This document shows positions 33,647 through 41,676 of a stretch of DNA of 64,000 nt, piece by piece. Numbering within the stretch: position 1 is the stretch's first letter; every line of letters begins with the position of its first letter. The notes beneath the pieces were generated by a model, which saw nothing but the letters and a program-made list of their open reading frames with translations, searched no databases and was not told the origin of the DNA. The DNA is from JAJFVC01 sp039698075 (GTDB lineage Bacteria > Planctomycetota > Planctomycetia > Pirellulales > Thermoguttaceae), in the NCBI GenBank assembly GCA_039698075.1, contig JBDKTJ010000076.1:1-64000 (forward strand), given 5' to 3'. The position numbers and the translations under genes are program-made.

Positions 33647-34480
33647 TCACTGAAACGCCTGCTCGTCCGTCGGAAATTTTCCCTCGCGCACCTCGTCGCG
33701 GAACTGCCCGACCGCTTGGACAACCGTTTCCTTCAGATTCGCGTACCGTTTGACGTGACGCGGCGCACGGTCGAGCGTCAGACCGAGCAAATCGTGCAAC
33801 ACCAGCACCTGGCCGTCGCAGCCCGCCCCCGCGCCGATGCCGATCGTCGGAATCTTCAGCGCGGCGGTCACCTCGGCGGCCAACCCGGCCGGCACGCACT
33901 CCAACACGACCGAAAACGCCCCGGCCCGCTCGGCGGCCTCCGCGTCGGCCATCAACTGATCGTGATCGCGCTGCACCCGATAGCCGCCCAACTGACAAAT
34001 GTTTTGAGGACGCAGTCCGCAATGCGCCATGACCGGAATGCCGGCCGACGCAAGGGCCGCAATCACTTCCGCCCGCTCCGCCCCGCCTTCCAACTTGACC
34101 GCCTGGCAGCCGGTTTCCTTCAGCACCCGGGCCGCATTTTCGATCGCGCGATGCACGCCCAGCAGAAAACTTGGAAACGGCAGGTCGACCACGGTCAACG
34201 CATGTTGCACCGCCCGACCGACCATCTCCGCGTGATAAATCATCTGGTCGAGCGTGACCGGCAACGTGTTCGGACGACCCTGCACCACCATCCCGACGCT
34301 GTCGCCCACCAAAATGCACTCGACCTCGGCCGCGTCGACCAGCCGGGCCGACGTGTAGTCGTAGGCCGTCACCACGGTGATCTTGCGACCCGCCTCCTTC
34401 ATCGCAACCAACTGGGGGACGGTCATCTTTTTGGGGGGAACGTCTTTCATCACAACCCAACCGTTCGAGTCCAACGACAT
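33647..34480 (-). CDS. panB: Ketopantoate hydroxymethyltransferase PanB
   Basis: 277 residues. Begins MSLDSNGWVVMKDVPPKKM, then VTAYDYTSARLVDAAEVECILVGDSVGMV (metal and substrate site), MIYHAEMVGRAVQHALTVVDLPF, ENAARVLKETGCQAVKLEGG, PVMAHCGLRPQ, LECVPAGLAAEVTAAL (catalytic Glu) and PTIGIGAGAGCDGQVLVLHDLLG. All are standard PanB motifs. It makes ketopantoate from ketoisovalerate and methylenetetrahydrofolate in pantothenate/CoA synthesis. panC and panD are not adjacent. Confidence 0.97.
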   Translation of the reverse strand: MSLDSNGWVVMKDVPPKKMTVPQLVAMKEAGRKITVVTAYDYTSARLVDAAEVECILVGDSVGMVVQGRPNTLPVTLDQMIYHAEMVGRAVQHALTVVDLPFPSFLLGVHRAIENAARVLKETGCQAVKLEGGAERAEVIAALASAGIPVMAHCGLRPQNICQLGGYRVQRDHDQLMADAEAAERAGAFSVVLECVPAGLAAEVTAALKIPTIGIGAGAGCDGQVLVLHDLLGLTLDRAPRHVKRYANLKETVVQAVGQFRDEVREGKFPTDEQAFQ

Positions 34481-34620
34481 ACCATCCCTCTATTTTAGTC
34501 CGAAGCAACATCCCACAACAATAGGCAAAACACCTCTAATTGGTGGTTCATTCAACAAAATCTGCTGGCCAAAACCGGATTCGAGGGGTATCTTGAACGA
34601 TAAGGAAAGGATTTTTTACC

Positions 34621-35475
34621 ATGTCAACTCGATCGGTTCTCTCCGGCGCGCTGCTGTTGGCGATTTTGACCGTCGACCTCGCGGCGGCTTCCGCCCAAGC
34701 GGTCACCCCCTCCTACCCCTACGTGCGAAAACAAACACTCCGGCAGCAGCAGCAACAACAGCAACAACAACAGCAGCAACAGAGGCAACAAGCGCTCACC
34801 GGCCAGCCGACCGACATCGAAGGCACGTTGGTCGGCGCGTCGCGCGGCATCTTGCAGATCCTCGACAACAAGCGCCAAACCTGGCGCGTCGGCGTCGTGC
34901 CCACCACCAAAATCCACGTCACCGGAACCGCCGGCGTCGACTCGCTTCGGACCGGCACGGTCGTCGAGTTCCAGGCTGAAATCGACCAACACGGCGCCAT
35001 CGCGGGCAAGGTCGGCGAGTTGTCGATCGTCAGCCTTTCGCAAGACAAGCGATTGGGGCTCTATCCGTCGGGCGGCGGAGCGACGGATCTTCATCCGGGA
35101 GCGGCCAAGAAAGCGGCCGGCCCCAAACCGACCAAAGCGGCCAAGCACGGCGCGCCGGCGCCCGGTTCCTATCGCATCGTCGGACAGTTGAACATCAACC
35201 GCAACAAGGTGACCGTCCACGCGGACCGATACAACCTGCCGTTGGAGCTATCCGATTCGCCGACCATCGCCATCGATTCGAACGATTGCACGATGGCCTC
35301 GCGCGGCGACAAGGTCTCCGTCAAAGGCATGTTGGTCCCCAACCGAATCGGCCAGATGTACGCGTCGGACATCAAGATCGAACTCGGCGGATCGTTCGGC
35401 GGCAAGAAGGGTCTTTCCAACACGAACAAACCGGCCAAAAAGCCCGCCCAATCCGACCCCGGCCAACAGCCCTAG
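34621..35475 (+). CDS. Exported hypothetical protein with poly-Gln tract
   Basis: 284 residues from ATG 34621 (AAGGAAAGG upstream). Signal peptide MSTRSVLSGALLLAILTVDL with AAASAQA cleavage region. The mature N-terminus has 13 consecutive Gln (codons CAG/CAA, 34744-34782). Two beta-rich segments follow: DIEGTLVGASRGILQILDNK ... TTKIHVTGTAG, and YRIVGQLNINRNKVTVHADR ... VSVKGMLVPNRIGQMYASDI, looking like two OB-like repeats. The C-terminus is a Lys/Pro/Gln tail. Not recognised; common in style among planctomycete envelope proteins. Confidence 0.75.
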   Translation: MSTRSVLSGALLLAILTVDLAAASAQAVTPSYPYVRKQTLRQQQQQQQQQQQQQRQQALTGQPTDIEGTLVGASRGILQILDNKRQTWRVGVVPTTKIHVTGTAGVDSLRTGTVVEFQAEIDQHGAIAGKVGELSIVSLSQDKRLGLYPSGGGATDLHPGAAKKAAGPKPTKAAKHGAPAPGSYRIVGQLNINRNKVTVHADRYNLPLELSDSPTIAIDSNDCTMASRGDKVSVKGMLVPNRIGQMYASDIKIELGGSFGGKKGLSNTNKPAKKPAQSDPGQQP

Positions 35476-35518
35476 TGTAAGTGTCTTGTAAATGATGGCA
35501 TTTATTGTGCACAATCTA

Positions 35519-35600
35519 GGGTGCCATGCCCACGCTTGTCGTGGGCATGAAGAGACGGCAAACATGCTTGCTGTCTCGCTGCGATCGCTTAGCAAGCATG
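35519..35600. repeat. Twin hairpin repeat GGGTGCCATGCCCACGC, copy 1
   Basis: CATGCCCACG/CGTGGGCATG (35524-35549) is followed by CATGCTTGCT/AGCAAGCATG (35563-35572 with 35591-35600). The first 31 bases are identical to 38937-38967 behind gapA. Both copies are intergenic behind a gene end and begin GGGTGCCATG. Possible terminator-repeat family. Confidence 0.65.
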
Positions 35601-35707
35601 ACGCCCAACCTCTCGCCGCATCACCTCGTCGAACCATGTTGTGGGGCTCGATTCATCTCTTTGAGCGATTCTTTTCTGTCGCCACGTCGTTCGTAGCATT
35701 TCGGCAA

Positions 35708-35956
35708 CTAGGAACGCGAGGATGTGATCGTCTTGTCGCCCGGCGGCGCTTGCATCGACGGCGATGAAGGGGCCGCTAATCCGACTGCACACCGCCAGAG
35801 AAAAAAGACCACCGCCCAAAATGCCGTCGCTTCCAGCGAGGCCCAAATAAGACGGGCATTGCTTTGTTGATTCTGACAACCGTCCAACCCGTACGTCGCG
35901 CCGCAAATCGCACTTAATAAACATCCCGCCAGGCTCCACCCTACGGCGAGTCTCAC
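35708..35956 (-). CDS. Small membrane protein, doubtful (82 aa)
   Basis: From GTG 35956. Two hydrophobic stretches (AVGWSLAGCLLSAICGATYG and IWASLEATAFWAVVFFLWRCAVGLA) separated by a polar loop QNQQSNAR suggest a two-helix membrane protein. No ribosome site is obvious and a 126-codon frame overlaps on the same strand (35589-35969). It lies in an AT-richer stretch. Hypothetical; I kept it because the helix pattern is regular. Confidence 0.4.
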   Translation of the reverse strand: MRLAVGWSLAGCLLSAICGATYGLDGCQNQQSNARLIWASLEATAFWAVVFFLWRCAVGLAAPSSPSMQAPPGDKTITSSRS

Positions 35957-36138
35957 AATTCGAGGCCAAGTCCGCGGTTCACAACGCTAACTGAACCCAT
36001 CCTGAAACGCAAAAACGAAATCGACTTGCGGCTCGGTCAACATGGCAAGTTGTTCCCGTCCGAAGATTTTTGACTTTCATAAGTCAAGAACACCACAAGT
36101 ACCACTTTGCTCATGCTTATCACCATGTTACACACGAC

Positions 36139-36828
36139 TCATTTTTTCACACTCATACGAACACTGGCTGTGCCTGATGTTCCATCCCCATTAGCTTGAG
36201 TCAAAAGAATATCGTAGTCACCAGGTTTGACTTTCGCTTTCAAAACATCCATGACGGAAGGTGCGATCGTTGTCGAAAAGCTATAGGGCTTACCACTTTT
36301 CCCACTTCTTATAACAGCACCGTTATGGTCGAGAAACTGCAACTCCACGGAAAAACGATCATAGTTATTTCCTTTTGGTGGTCCGCGAATTTCAAAAACG
36401 ACGTCGAATGGTATCAGTTTTTTCTCCCGCGGTTCGAATGGGGCACTATTTATATCCGCGTTTTTTCCAGGGAACCAACCTAGTGATTCCAACAGTGAAC
36501 AAGGCGTCACTTTTATCCGGTCCACATGCCCTCCACGTCGCCACGAAATGTTTTCGAATGCCATTTTTCCATAAAGCCTCACAGTCACACCACCGTTAGG
36601 TTCTGTCCTCAATTGACCATTCAATTCAGAACGGTTATCTGGCATCCAAACAATTTCGGGTTCGAAAAAATCTGTTATGGTTGATAAATTTGCCAAAAAA
36701 GCAATCAAGCCACCTAAAACAACCACACTACCTAATAAAAATGTCTTCCAATTACGTTTCCACCTCGTTTCCCCAATAGTCTTCATCACTATCTTTTTTT
36801 TCGTGCGGCGCGTTTTGCTGCGAGTCAT
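36139..36828 (-). CDS. Membrane-anchored hypothetical protein in low-GC stretch
   Basis: 229 residues from ATG 36828 (AAGGGG 11 bases upstream); the frame is open up to 36960 and ATG 36786 is an alternative. A basic N-terminus (MTRSKTRRTKKK) precedes one transmembrane helix (TFLLGSVVVLGGLIAFLANL). The external domain is beta-rich (GGVTVRLYGKMAFENISWRR, IPFDVVFEIRGPPKG, RFSVELQFLDHNGAVIRSG, KPGDYDILLTQANGDG...ASVRMSV), resembling an immunoglobulin-like fold. Its base composition is visibly AT-richer than the surrounding genes, suggesting transfer. Function unknown. Confidence 0.65.
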   Translation of the reverse strand: MTRSKTRRTKKKIVMKTIGETRWKRNWKTFLLGSVVVLGGLIAFLANLSTITDFFEPEIVWMPDNRSELNGQLRTEPNGGVTVRLYGKMAFENISWRRGGHVDRIKVTPCSLLESLGWFPGKNADINSAPFEPREKKLIPFDVVFEIRGPPKGNNYDRFSVELQFLDHNGAVIRSGKSGKPYSFSTTIAPSVMDVLKAKVKPGDYDILLTQANGDGTSGTASVRMSVKK

Positions 36829-36960
36829 AGAAATATTGGCCCCTTCAATCGAGATGGAATCGTGGCTATCAGAAATTGACCGTTCGACTTTTCCTATTGT
36901 GCAAAACAGCCAGCAGAGCATCGCTACAAAAGACACCTTCCGTAGTCTGTCCGTCCACAT

Positions 36961-37609
36961 CAGGTTAACCGTGACGACAAAAATAGCAATTCTACCATGG
37001 TTTTGGCCTCACAATGGCGTCCCCTCTCGACCATCATTTCCCCTCTGTTTTCTGCACCTATTGGCATGTTGTCATCGCGCACCGGGGGCTGCGCCATGAC
37101 AACCACCGGGGTGCGCGACGACAATTGCCCTCGTGACAATTTCACTTACGTCGCTGAACCAAACAACGGCGGTCGACGCAACTCATTACTCACAAAGAAA
37201 TTGCAACGCACCGAAACACCACGCGAATCGTCGCAACTTAATTCCGCCATTTTTCGCCTTTTTCACGCCTAATTCCGCACTCAGAACGAACAACTCTAAC
37301 CGATTGCCGGATAAGATGTTACGAATGGCCGAGAATCCAAAAACCCAAAGATTTTTTGGAATTCCCCAACGCATGGGTGGCTTGATCTCGCTTCGCATTT
37401 TATCGTGTCAAACCCCTTGTTTCTAGGCGTTTTTTTGGCCGCCGCCAGGTCCGCGAAAAAATGGTGCGACCCCAAAGGCGGCGAAAAACCGTCCCCAAGT
37501 CCCCGCCCTCTCGAAAACCGAGCCGTTTGCACCGTCGTGCGCGAGCGTCGTACGACAGGCATTGCCGAATGCGTGAGGCCCTCCAACCGTAGTCGAAACC
37601 CCCGCCCGG
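36961..37609. other. AT-richer non-coding stretch upstream of gapA with one strong hairpin
   Basis: No frame here has convincing codon use or a recognisable product. A hairpin is clear: TTGTCATCGCGCACC (37069-37083) with GGTGCGCGACGACAA (37110-37124), one mismatch, 26-nt loop. The remainder contains A/C-rich sequence and nothing I can name until the gapA promoter at 37610. Confidence 0.5.
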
Positions 37610-37638
37610 TTGCCGATCGTCCGAATGCCGGGTATAAT
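37610..37638 (+). promoter_or_regulatory. Strong sigma-70-type promoter of gapA
   Basis: TTGCCG (37610-37615), 17-bp spacer, TATAAT (37633-37638). Transcription would start near 37645, leaving a leader of about 105 nt that ends in AAGGAG just before the GTG start. Suits a highly expressed glycolytic gene. Confidence 0.8.
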
Positions 37639-37749
37639 TTCGGGTTTGTTTCAGGTTCGGGGCCGCTTGCTCGGCCGAAACCATCAGACACGCCCTCGCA
37701 TCTCGCGGGGGAGCCTTTTTACTATTGTGGAAACGTAAGGAGAAACGCC

Positions 37750-38799
37750 GTGGCTATTCGAGTTGGTATTAACGGGTTCGGCCGCATCGGGCGACTGGTC
37801 TTCCGTGCGATTTGCGATCAAGGTTTGCTGGGCAAGGAAATCGAAGTCGTTGCGGTCAATGACCTCGTTCCCGCCGATAACCTCGCGTACTTGGTCAAGT
37901 ACGATTCGACGCAGGGCAAGTTCCCCGGCACGGTCACCTGCGAAAAGTCCAGCCCGAGCGTCGCCGAGCCGGACGTCTTGGTCGTCAACGGCCAGAAGAT
38001 TAAGTGTTTGGCCATCAAGGAAGGTCCGGCCGCGTTGCCGTGGAAAGACCTCAAGGTGGACATCGTCATCGAGTCGACCGGTCTGTTCACCGACGCCACG
38101 AAGGCCAAGGGCCATCTGGAAGCCGGCGCGAAGAAGGTCATCATCTCGGCGCCCGCCAAGAACGAAGACATCACGATCGTCTTGGGCGTCAACGGCGACA
38201 AGTACGATCCGGCCAAGCACAACATCATCTCGAACGCAAGCTGCACGACGAACTGCCTCGCGCCGGTCGTCCACGTGTTGCTGAAGGAAGGTTTTGGCGT
38301 TGAAGAAGGCCTGATGACGACGATCCACAGCTACACCGCCACCCAGAAGACCGTCGACGGCCCGTCGAAGAAGGACTGGAAGGGCGGTCGTTCGGCGGCC
38401 ATCAACATCATCCCCTCAACCACCGGCGCCGCGAAGGCCGTCGGCCTGGCGATCCCCGAAGTCAAGGGCAAGCTGACCGGCATGTCCTTCCGCGTGCCGA
38501 CGCCCACGGTGAGCGTGGTCGACCTGACCGTCCGCACGATCAAGGAAACCAGCTACGCCGAGATCAAGGCCGCCATGAAAAAGGCCAGCGAGACCTATCT
38601 GAAGGGCATTTTGGGCTACACCGAGGACGAAGTGGTTTCGAGCGACTTCATCCACGACGCCCATTCCAGCATTTTCGACGCCGGCAGCGGCATCGAATTG
38701 AGCAAGAAGTTCTTCAAGCTGGTCAGTTGGTACGACAACGAATGGGGCTACTCGAACCGCACGGTCGATCTGGTTCGCATCGTCGGCAAGAAGCTGTAG
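37750..38799 (+). CDS. gapA: Glyceraldehyde-3-phosphate dehydrogenase, type I
   Basis: 349 residues from GTG 37750; AAGGAG 9 bases upstream and homology (VAIRVGINGFGRIGRLVFRA) fix the start, although the frame is open further upstream. NAD-binding Rossmann GxGRIGR, active-site SNASCTTNCLAPV with catalytic Cys, His in TIHSYTATQ, and WYDNEWGYSNR at the C-terminus are all present. Glycolysis/gluconeogenesis. Codon choice is markedly biased to AAG/ATC/CTG, as in a highly expressed gene. Confidence 0.97.
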   Translation: MAIRVGINGFGRIGRLVFRAICDQGLLGKEIEVVAVNDLVPADNLAYLVKYDSTQGKFPGTVTCEKSSPSVAEPDVLVVNGQKIKCLAIKEGPAALPWKDLKVDIVIESTGLFTDATKAKGHLEAGAKKVIISAPAKNEDITIVLGVNGDKYDPAKHNIISNASCTTNCLAPVVHVLLKEGFGVEEGLMTTIHSYTATQKTVDGPSKKDWKGGRSAAINIIPSTTGAAKAVGLAIPEVKGKLTGMSFRVPTPTVSVVDLTVRTIKETSYAEIKAAMKKASETYLKGILGYTEDEVVSSDFIHDAHSSIFDAGSGIELSKKFFKLVSWYDNEWGYSNRTVDLVRIVGKKL

Positions 38800-38837
38800 T
38801 TTCGCTCGTGCCCCGAGCACGAACAACATTCAAAAAC

Positions 38838-38886
38838 GATTTCTGCGGCGTCGATTCTCCAAAAGGGTCGACGCCGCGATCGTTTC
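38838..38886 (+). terminator. Terminator-like hairpin after gapA
   Basis: GCGGCGTCGA (38844-38853) pairs perfectly with TCGACGCCGC (38867-38876); the outer AACGAT/ATCGTT extends the stem across a small bulge, followed by TTTCTT. Located 40 bp behind the gapA stop codon. Confidence 0.7.
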
Positions 38887-38936
38887 TTGGTACGGTAAGA
38901 GCGTCTGGTGCGGTTTCACTCTCGCTGTAGCGTGTT

Positions 38937-39017
38937 GGGTGCCATGCCCACGCTTGTCGTGGGCATGTTTTCCCGAGAAGATCGCACCATGGCCACGCAA
39001 GCGTGGCCATGGCACCC
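38937..39017. repeat. Twin hairpin repeat GGGTGCCATGCCCACGC, copy 2
   Basis: First hairpin 38942-38967 (identical 31-bp block to 35519-35549), second hairpin CCATGGCCACGC/GCGTGGCCATGG at 38987-39012. The whole element is bounded by GGGTGCCATG at the left and CATGGCACCC at the right, so it is a nested palindrome of about 81 bp. Confidence 0.7.
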
Positions 39018-39077
39018 TATTGTGAATCTGCTCTAATGAAATGAAGGGTTCTTCACGGCCCTGTCCCGCCGACGGCC

Positions 39078-39296
39078 ATGCAGGGTCCGCTGGCAGACAG
39101 GATGACTCATTCTGATCGAACGGCTCCAAAATCCATGCCATCCGTACCAGGATTTGATCGCAACCCCGGAGAAATGCCGCAAAGCGGCTGCGGCACGTTG
39201 TTGATCGGCGCACTGGTCGGATTGGCCTTCGCAGCGGCCATGCTCTGGCTTGCGATCTACGCAACCAATCTGGTCGAAAGCGGCTTCAACCGTTGA
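39078..39296 (+). CDS. Small single-helix membrane protein (72 aa), tentative
   Basis: From ATG 39078 (in-frame ATG 39102 is an alternative). A polar, proline-rich N-terminus ends in a single transmembrane helix (GTLLIGALVGLAFAAAMLWLAIYA) and a short tail. It runs convergently into fabF, overlapping by 11 bp. No homologue recognised; the clean helix and the absence of anything else in this gap are the reasons for listing it. Confidence 0.5.
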   Translation: MQGPLADRMTHSDRTAPKSMPSVPGFDRNPGEMPQSGCGTLLIGALVGLAFAAAMLWLAIYATNLVESGFNR

Positions 39297-40572
39297 ACCG
39301 GGTGGCCAACAGAGAGACGTTCTGGCCGCCGAACCCGAAACTGTTGCTCAACGCCGCGTCGCAACGATGCGACCGGGCCTCGTTCGGCACGTAATCCAGA
39401 TCGCACTCGGGATCGGGATTCTCGTAGTTGATCGTCGGCGGCACGATGTTGTCGCGGATCGCCAGCAGGCAAAGAATCAACTCGGTCGCCCCGGCCGCGG
39501 CGATCAAGTGGCCCATCATGCTCTTCGTGCTCGAAACCGGAATCTTGTACGCCCGATCGCCGAACACCTTCTTGATGGCCAGCGTTTCCACCTTGTCGTT
39601 GACCGACGTGCTGGTGCCGTGCGCGTTGATGTAATCGACCTGCTCGCTGTTGCAGCCCGCGTCGTCCATCGCCATCTTGATGCAACTGATCGCGCCGCGG
39701 CCTTCGGGATGCGTGTCGGTGATGCGAAAGGCGTCGGCCGTCGAGCCGTACCCGGCCAGCTCGCCGTAAATCCGCGCGCCGCGCGACTTCGCATGTTCCA
39801 GCGATTCGAGAATGACCATGCCGGCGCCTTCGCCCAACACGAACCCGTCGCGGTCGCGGTCGAACGGACGCGAAGCCCGCGCCGGCTCGTCATTCCGCGT
39901 GCTCAGGGCCGTCAATAGATTGAAACCGGTCACGCCGAACGGATGAATCATCGTGTGGCAGCCGCCGGCCAACATCACGTCGACCTCGCCGCGGCGAATC
40001 AACTCGGTCGCCTCGCCGATCGCCTGACTGCTGGCCGCACAGGCCGTCAAACAGTTGACGTTCGGCCCCTGGGCGTTGAACAAGCTGGCCAGATGTCCGG
40101 CGGGCATGTTCGGCTCTTGCTCCAGCTCGGCGATCGGATTGAGGATTTCGAGGCCCTTTTGCGTGAACTTGGCCATGTCCAACGTCGTGCCGCCGTTCAG
40201 GCCGGCCATCATCATCGTCGTGAACCGTTCGAAATCCTGCTGACCTTCGCCGCTGCCGGTGTAGACCCCGAACCGCGTCGGATTGACCCGACTCCGATCG
40301 AGACCCGAGTCGGCCATCGCCTTTTTGGCGGCCCCGACGGCAAATCGCGTGTGCAACCCCTGATGGACCCAATCGGCGGGATTCTCGCCCACGTCCGAAA
40401 GATCCCAATCGCGCACCTCGGCCGAAATTTTCGTCGGGAAGTTCGACGCGTCGAATCGCGTGGTGTAACCGACGCCCGACTCGCCGTTCAACAGACGACG
40501 CCAAACCGTTTCAATGTCGGCGCCCAACGGAGTGACGCAGCCGATGCCGGTGACGACAACGCGATTTCGCAT
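39286..40572 (-). CDS. fabF: Beta-ketoacyl-ACP synthase, FabF-type
   Basis: 428 residues. RVVVTGIGCVTPLGADIETVW at the N-terminus. Catalytic triad residues are all present: Cys in CLTACAASSQAIGEA, His in YINAHGTSTSVND, His in SMMGHLIAAAGATE, plus Lys in VSSTKS. PFDRDRDGFVLGEGAGMVIL and NSFGFGGQNVSLL are also typical. It is the condensing enzyme of the cluster. Last gene of a five-gene minus-strand operon, 3 bp behind a FabZ-like gene. Whether it serves general fatty acid synthesis or a special lipid cannot be told. Confidence 0.94.
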   Translation of the reverse strand: MRNRVVVTGIGCVTPLGADIETVWRRLLNGESGVGYTTRFDASNFPTKISAEVRDWDLSDVGENPADWVHQGLHTRFAVGAAKKAMADSGLDRSRVNPTRFGVYTGSGEGQQDFERFTTMMMAGLNGGTTLDMAKFTQKGLEILNPIAELEQEPNMPAGHLASLFNAQGPNVNCLTACAASSQAIGEATELIRRGEVDVMLAGGCHTMIHPFGVTGFNLLTALSTRNDEPARASRPFDRDRDGFVLGEGAGMVILESLEHAKSRGARIYGELAGYGSTADAFRITDTHPEGRGAISCIKMAMDDAGCNSEQVDYINAHGTSTSVNDKVETLAIKKVFGDRAYKIPVSSTKSMMGHLIAAAGATELILCLLAIRDNIVPPTINYENPDPECDLDYVPNEARSHRCDAALSNSFGFGGQNVSLLATRFNG

Positions 40573-40575
40573 AGT

Positions 40576-41097
40576 TTAGGTTCCTTCGGCGGCTTGGACC
40601 AGATGCGGCGGCGGCTTCAAAGGACCGCCGTCGGCGGCGTGACCGATCTCGAACGCCCCCAGCAACCGCATCATCCTCAAAAACGTCTCCGGATCGAACA
40701 GGCTGCCCAGACTGGCGTCGTTCAAATGGGCGAACACGATCTCCGCCTGCGCGTGCAACACGTCGCCCTTGTGGCTGGTGGCCGTCACCATCGCGCCTTC
40801 CGGCCGGATGTATTCCACCGTGGCCGTATAGGTAAGCGTGTCGCCAGGCACCGCACCGCTGTAAAAAACCACCTTCGGCAGCTTCGCCAGCACGACCTTC
40901 TCGGTGAACCGGCTGTGCTCGCAGACCAGCAACCCGCCCGTCTGCGCCATGCCCTCGATCACCAGGGAACTCGGCATCAGCGGATATTGGGGGAAATGAT
41001 CGTGCAGGTGATCTTCGGCCAAGGAGATGTTCTTGATCGCCTTGGCGCGACGCCCGCTCTCAAACTCGATGAAACGATCAATCCAATACCACCGCAT
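40576..41097 (-). CDS. FabZ-like 3-hydroxyacyl-ACP dehydratase (first hotdog protein)
   Basis: 173 residues. Hotdog-fold dehydratase motif HDHFPQYPLMPSSLVIEGMAQ keeps the catalytic His and Glu, though the usual PGVLILE is PSSLVIE. An about 25-residue C-terminal extension (GHAADGGPLKPPPHLVQAAE) exceeds FabZ length (about 150). Sits between the ACP and FabF genes. Expected to dehydrate 3-hydroxyacyl-ACP; the substitution near the helix N-cap may alter chain specificity or make it an isomerase-type partner. Confidence 0.85.
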   Translation of the reverse strand: MRWYWIDRFIEFESGRRAKAIKNISLAEDHLHDHFPQYPLMPSSLVIEGMAQTGGLLVCEHSRFTEKVVLAKLPKVVFYSGAVPGDTLTYTATVEYIRPEGAMVTATSHKGDVLHAQAEIVFAHLNDASLGSLFDPETFLRMMRLLGAFEIGHAADGGPLKPPPHLVQAAEGT

Positions 41098-41155
41098 CGC
41101 AAACGCCCCTGAGTCGGTCGTTGTCAGCCATCAGCCTTTTGACGATTTCACCGCC

Positions 41156-41171
41156 TGACCACTGGCCACTG
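41156..41171. repeat. Dispersed TGACCACTGGCCACTG repeat, copy 3
   Basis: One unit in the gap between the ACP and FabZ-like genes, immediately downstream of the ACP stop codon. Same family as 1421-1450 and 4979-5020. Confidence 0.5.
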
Positions 41172-41172
41172 C

Positions 41173-41565
41173 TTACTCGGTCACCTCGACCTTGCCTTCC
41201 ACAAACCGGCACATGTCGGCAACGGTCAGCAGATTGCCGAAATCCTGCACGACCGGATTTTTGGCGAAATCGTCCAGGTTGGCGAACGGCATCCGTTTGC
41301 GCAACTCGGCGACACCCTGCTCGGTCACCTTGCCGTCCTGAACGTATTTGGCGTCGGTCAAAATGTCCTCGGGAAACAGCTCGCCGCGGGGAATCTTGAT
41401 GTCGAACGCTTTTTCCAGCCGGAAAACGATGTCGAGGAAGTCGATCGACTCCGCGCCCAGGTCGCCCACCAACGTGGCCTCGGGGGTAACGTCCTCTTCA
41501 TCCACGCCCAACGCGTCGACCAATGCAGCCTGAATCTTCTCGAAAATCTCTTCCTTTGTCGGCAT
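41173..41565 (-). CDS. Acyl carrier protein with insertion (130 aa)
   Basis: From ATG 41565 (GGAGG 11 bases upstream; TTG 41574 is in frame but unlikely). KEEIFEKIQAALVDALGVDEEDV and the phosphopantetheine site GDLGAESIDFLDIVFRLEKAF (Ser of D/ESI) are clear, followed by FDIKIPRGELFPEDILTD. An ordinary ACP would go straight to the last helix; here about 45 residues (KVTEQGVAELRKRMPFANLD...) are inserted before LTVADMCRFVEGKV. Carrier for the FabG/FabZ/FabF set around it. Confidence 0.9.
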   Translation of the reverse strand: MPTKEEIFEKIQAALVDALGVDEEDVTPEATLVGDLGAESIDFLDIVFRLEKAFDIKIPRGELFPEDILTDAKYVQDGKVTEQGVAELRKRMPFANLDDFAKNPVVQDFGNLLTVADMCRFVEGKVEVTE

Positions 41566-41676
41566 GACGATCAAACCTCCAGAAAATGAAAAACGTCGTT
41601 ATTTCCTTAAAAACAGTTCCCCCATCGCCGGTTCCGACGCACTTCGGCGTCGCGTCTGTCGCGGCGGGGAACGATC

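Noticed and set aside
35589..35969. 126-codon minus-strand frame overlapping the small membrane protein
   Set aside because: Translation has no helix pattern or motif; the overlapping 82-codon frame has two clear hydrophobic helices, though that too is doubtful.
37405..37749. 115-codon N-terminal extension of gapA
   Set aside because: The gapA promoter and a strong ribosome site lie inside the extension, and homology begins at GTG 37750.
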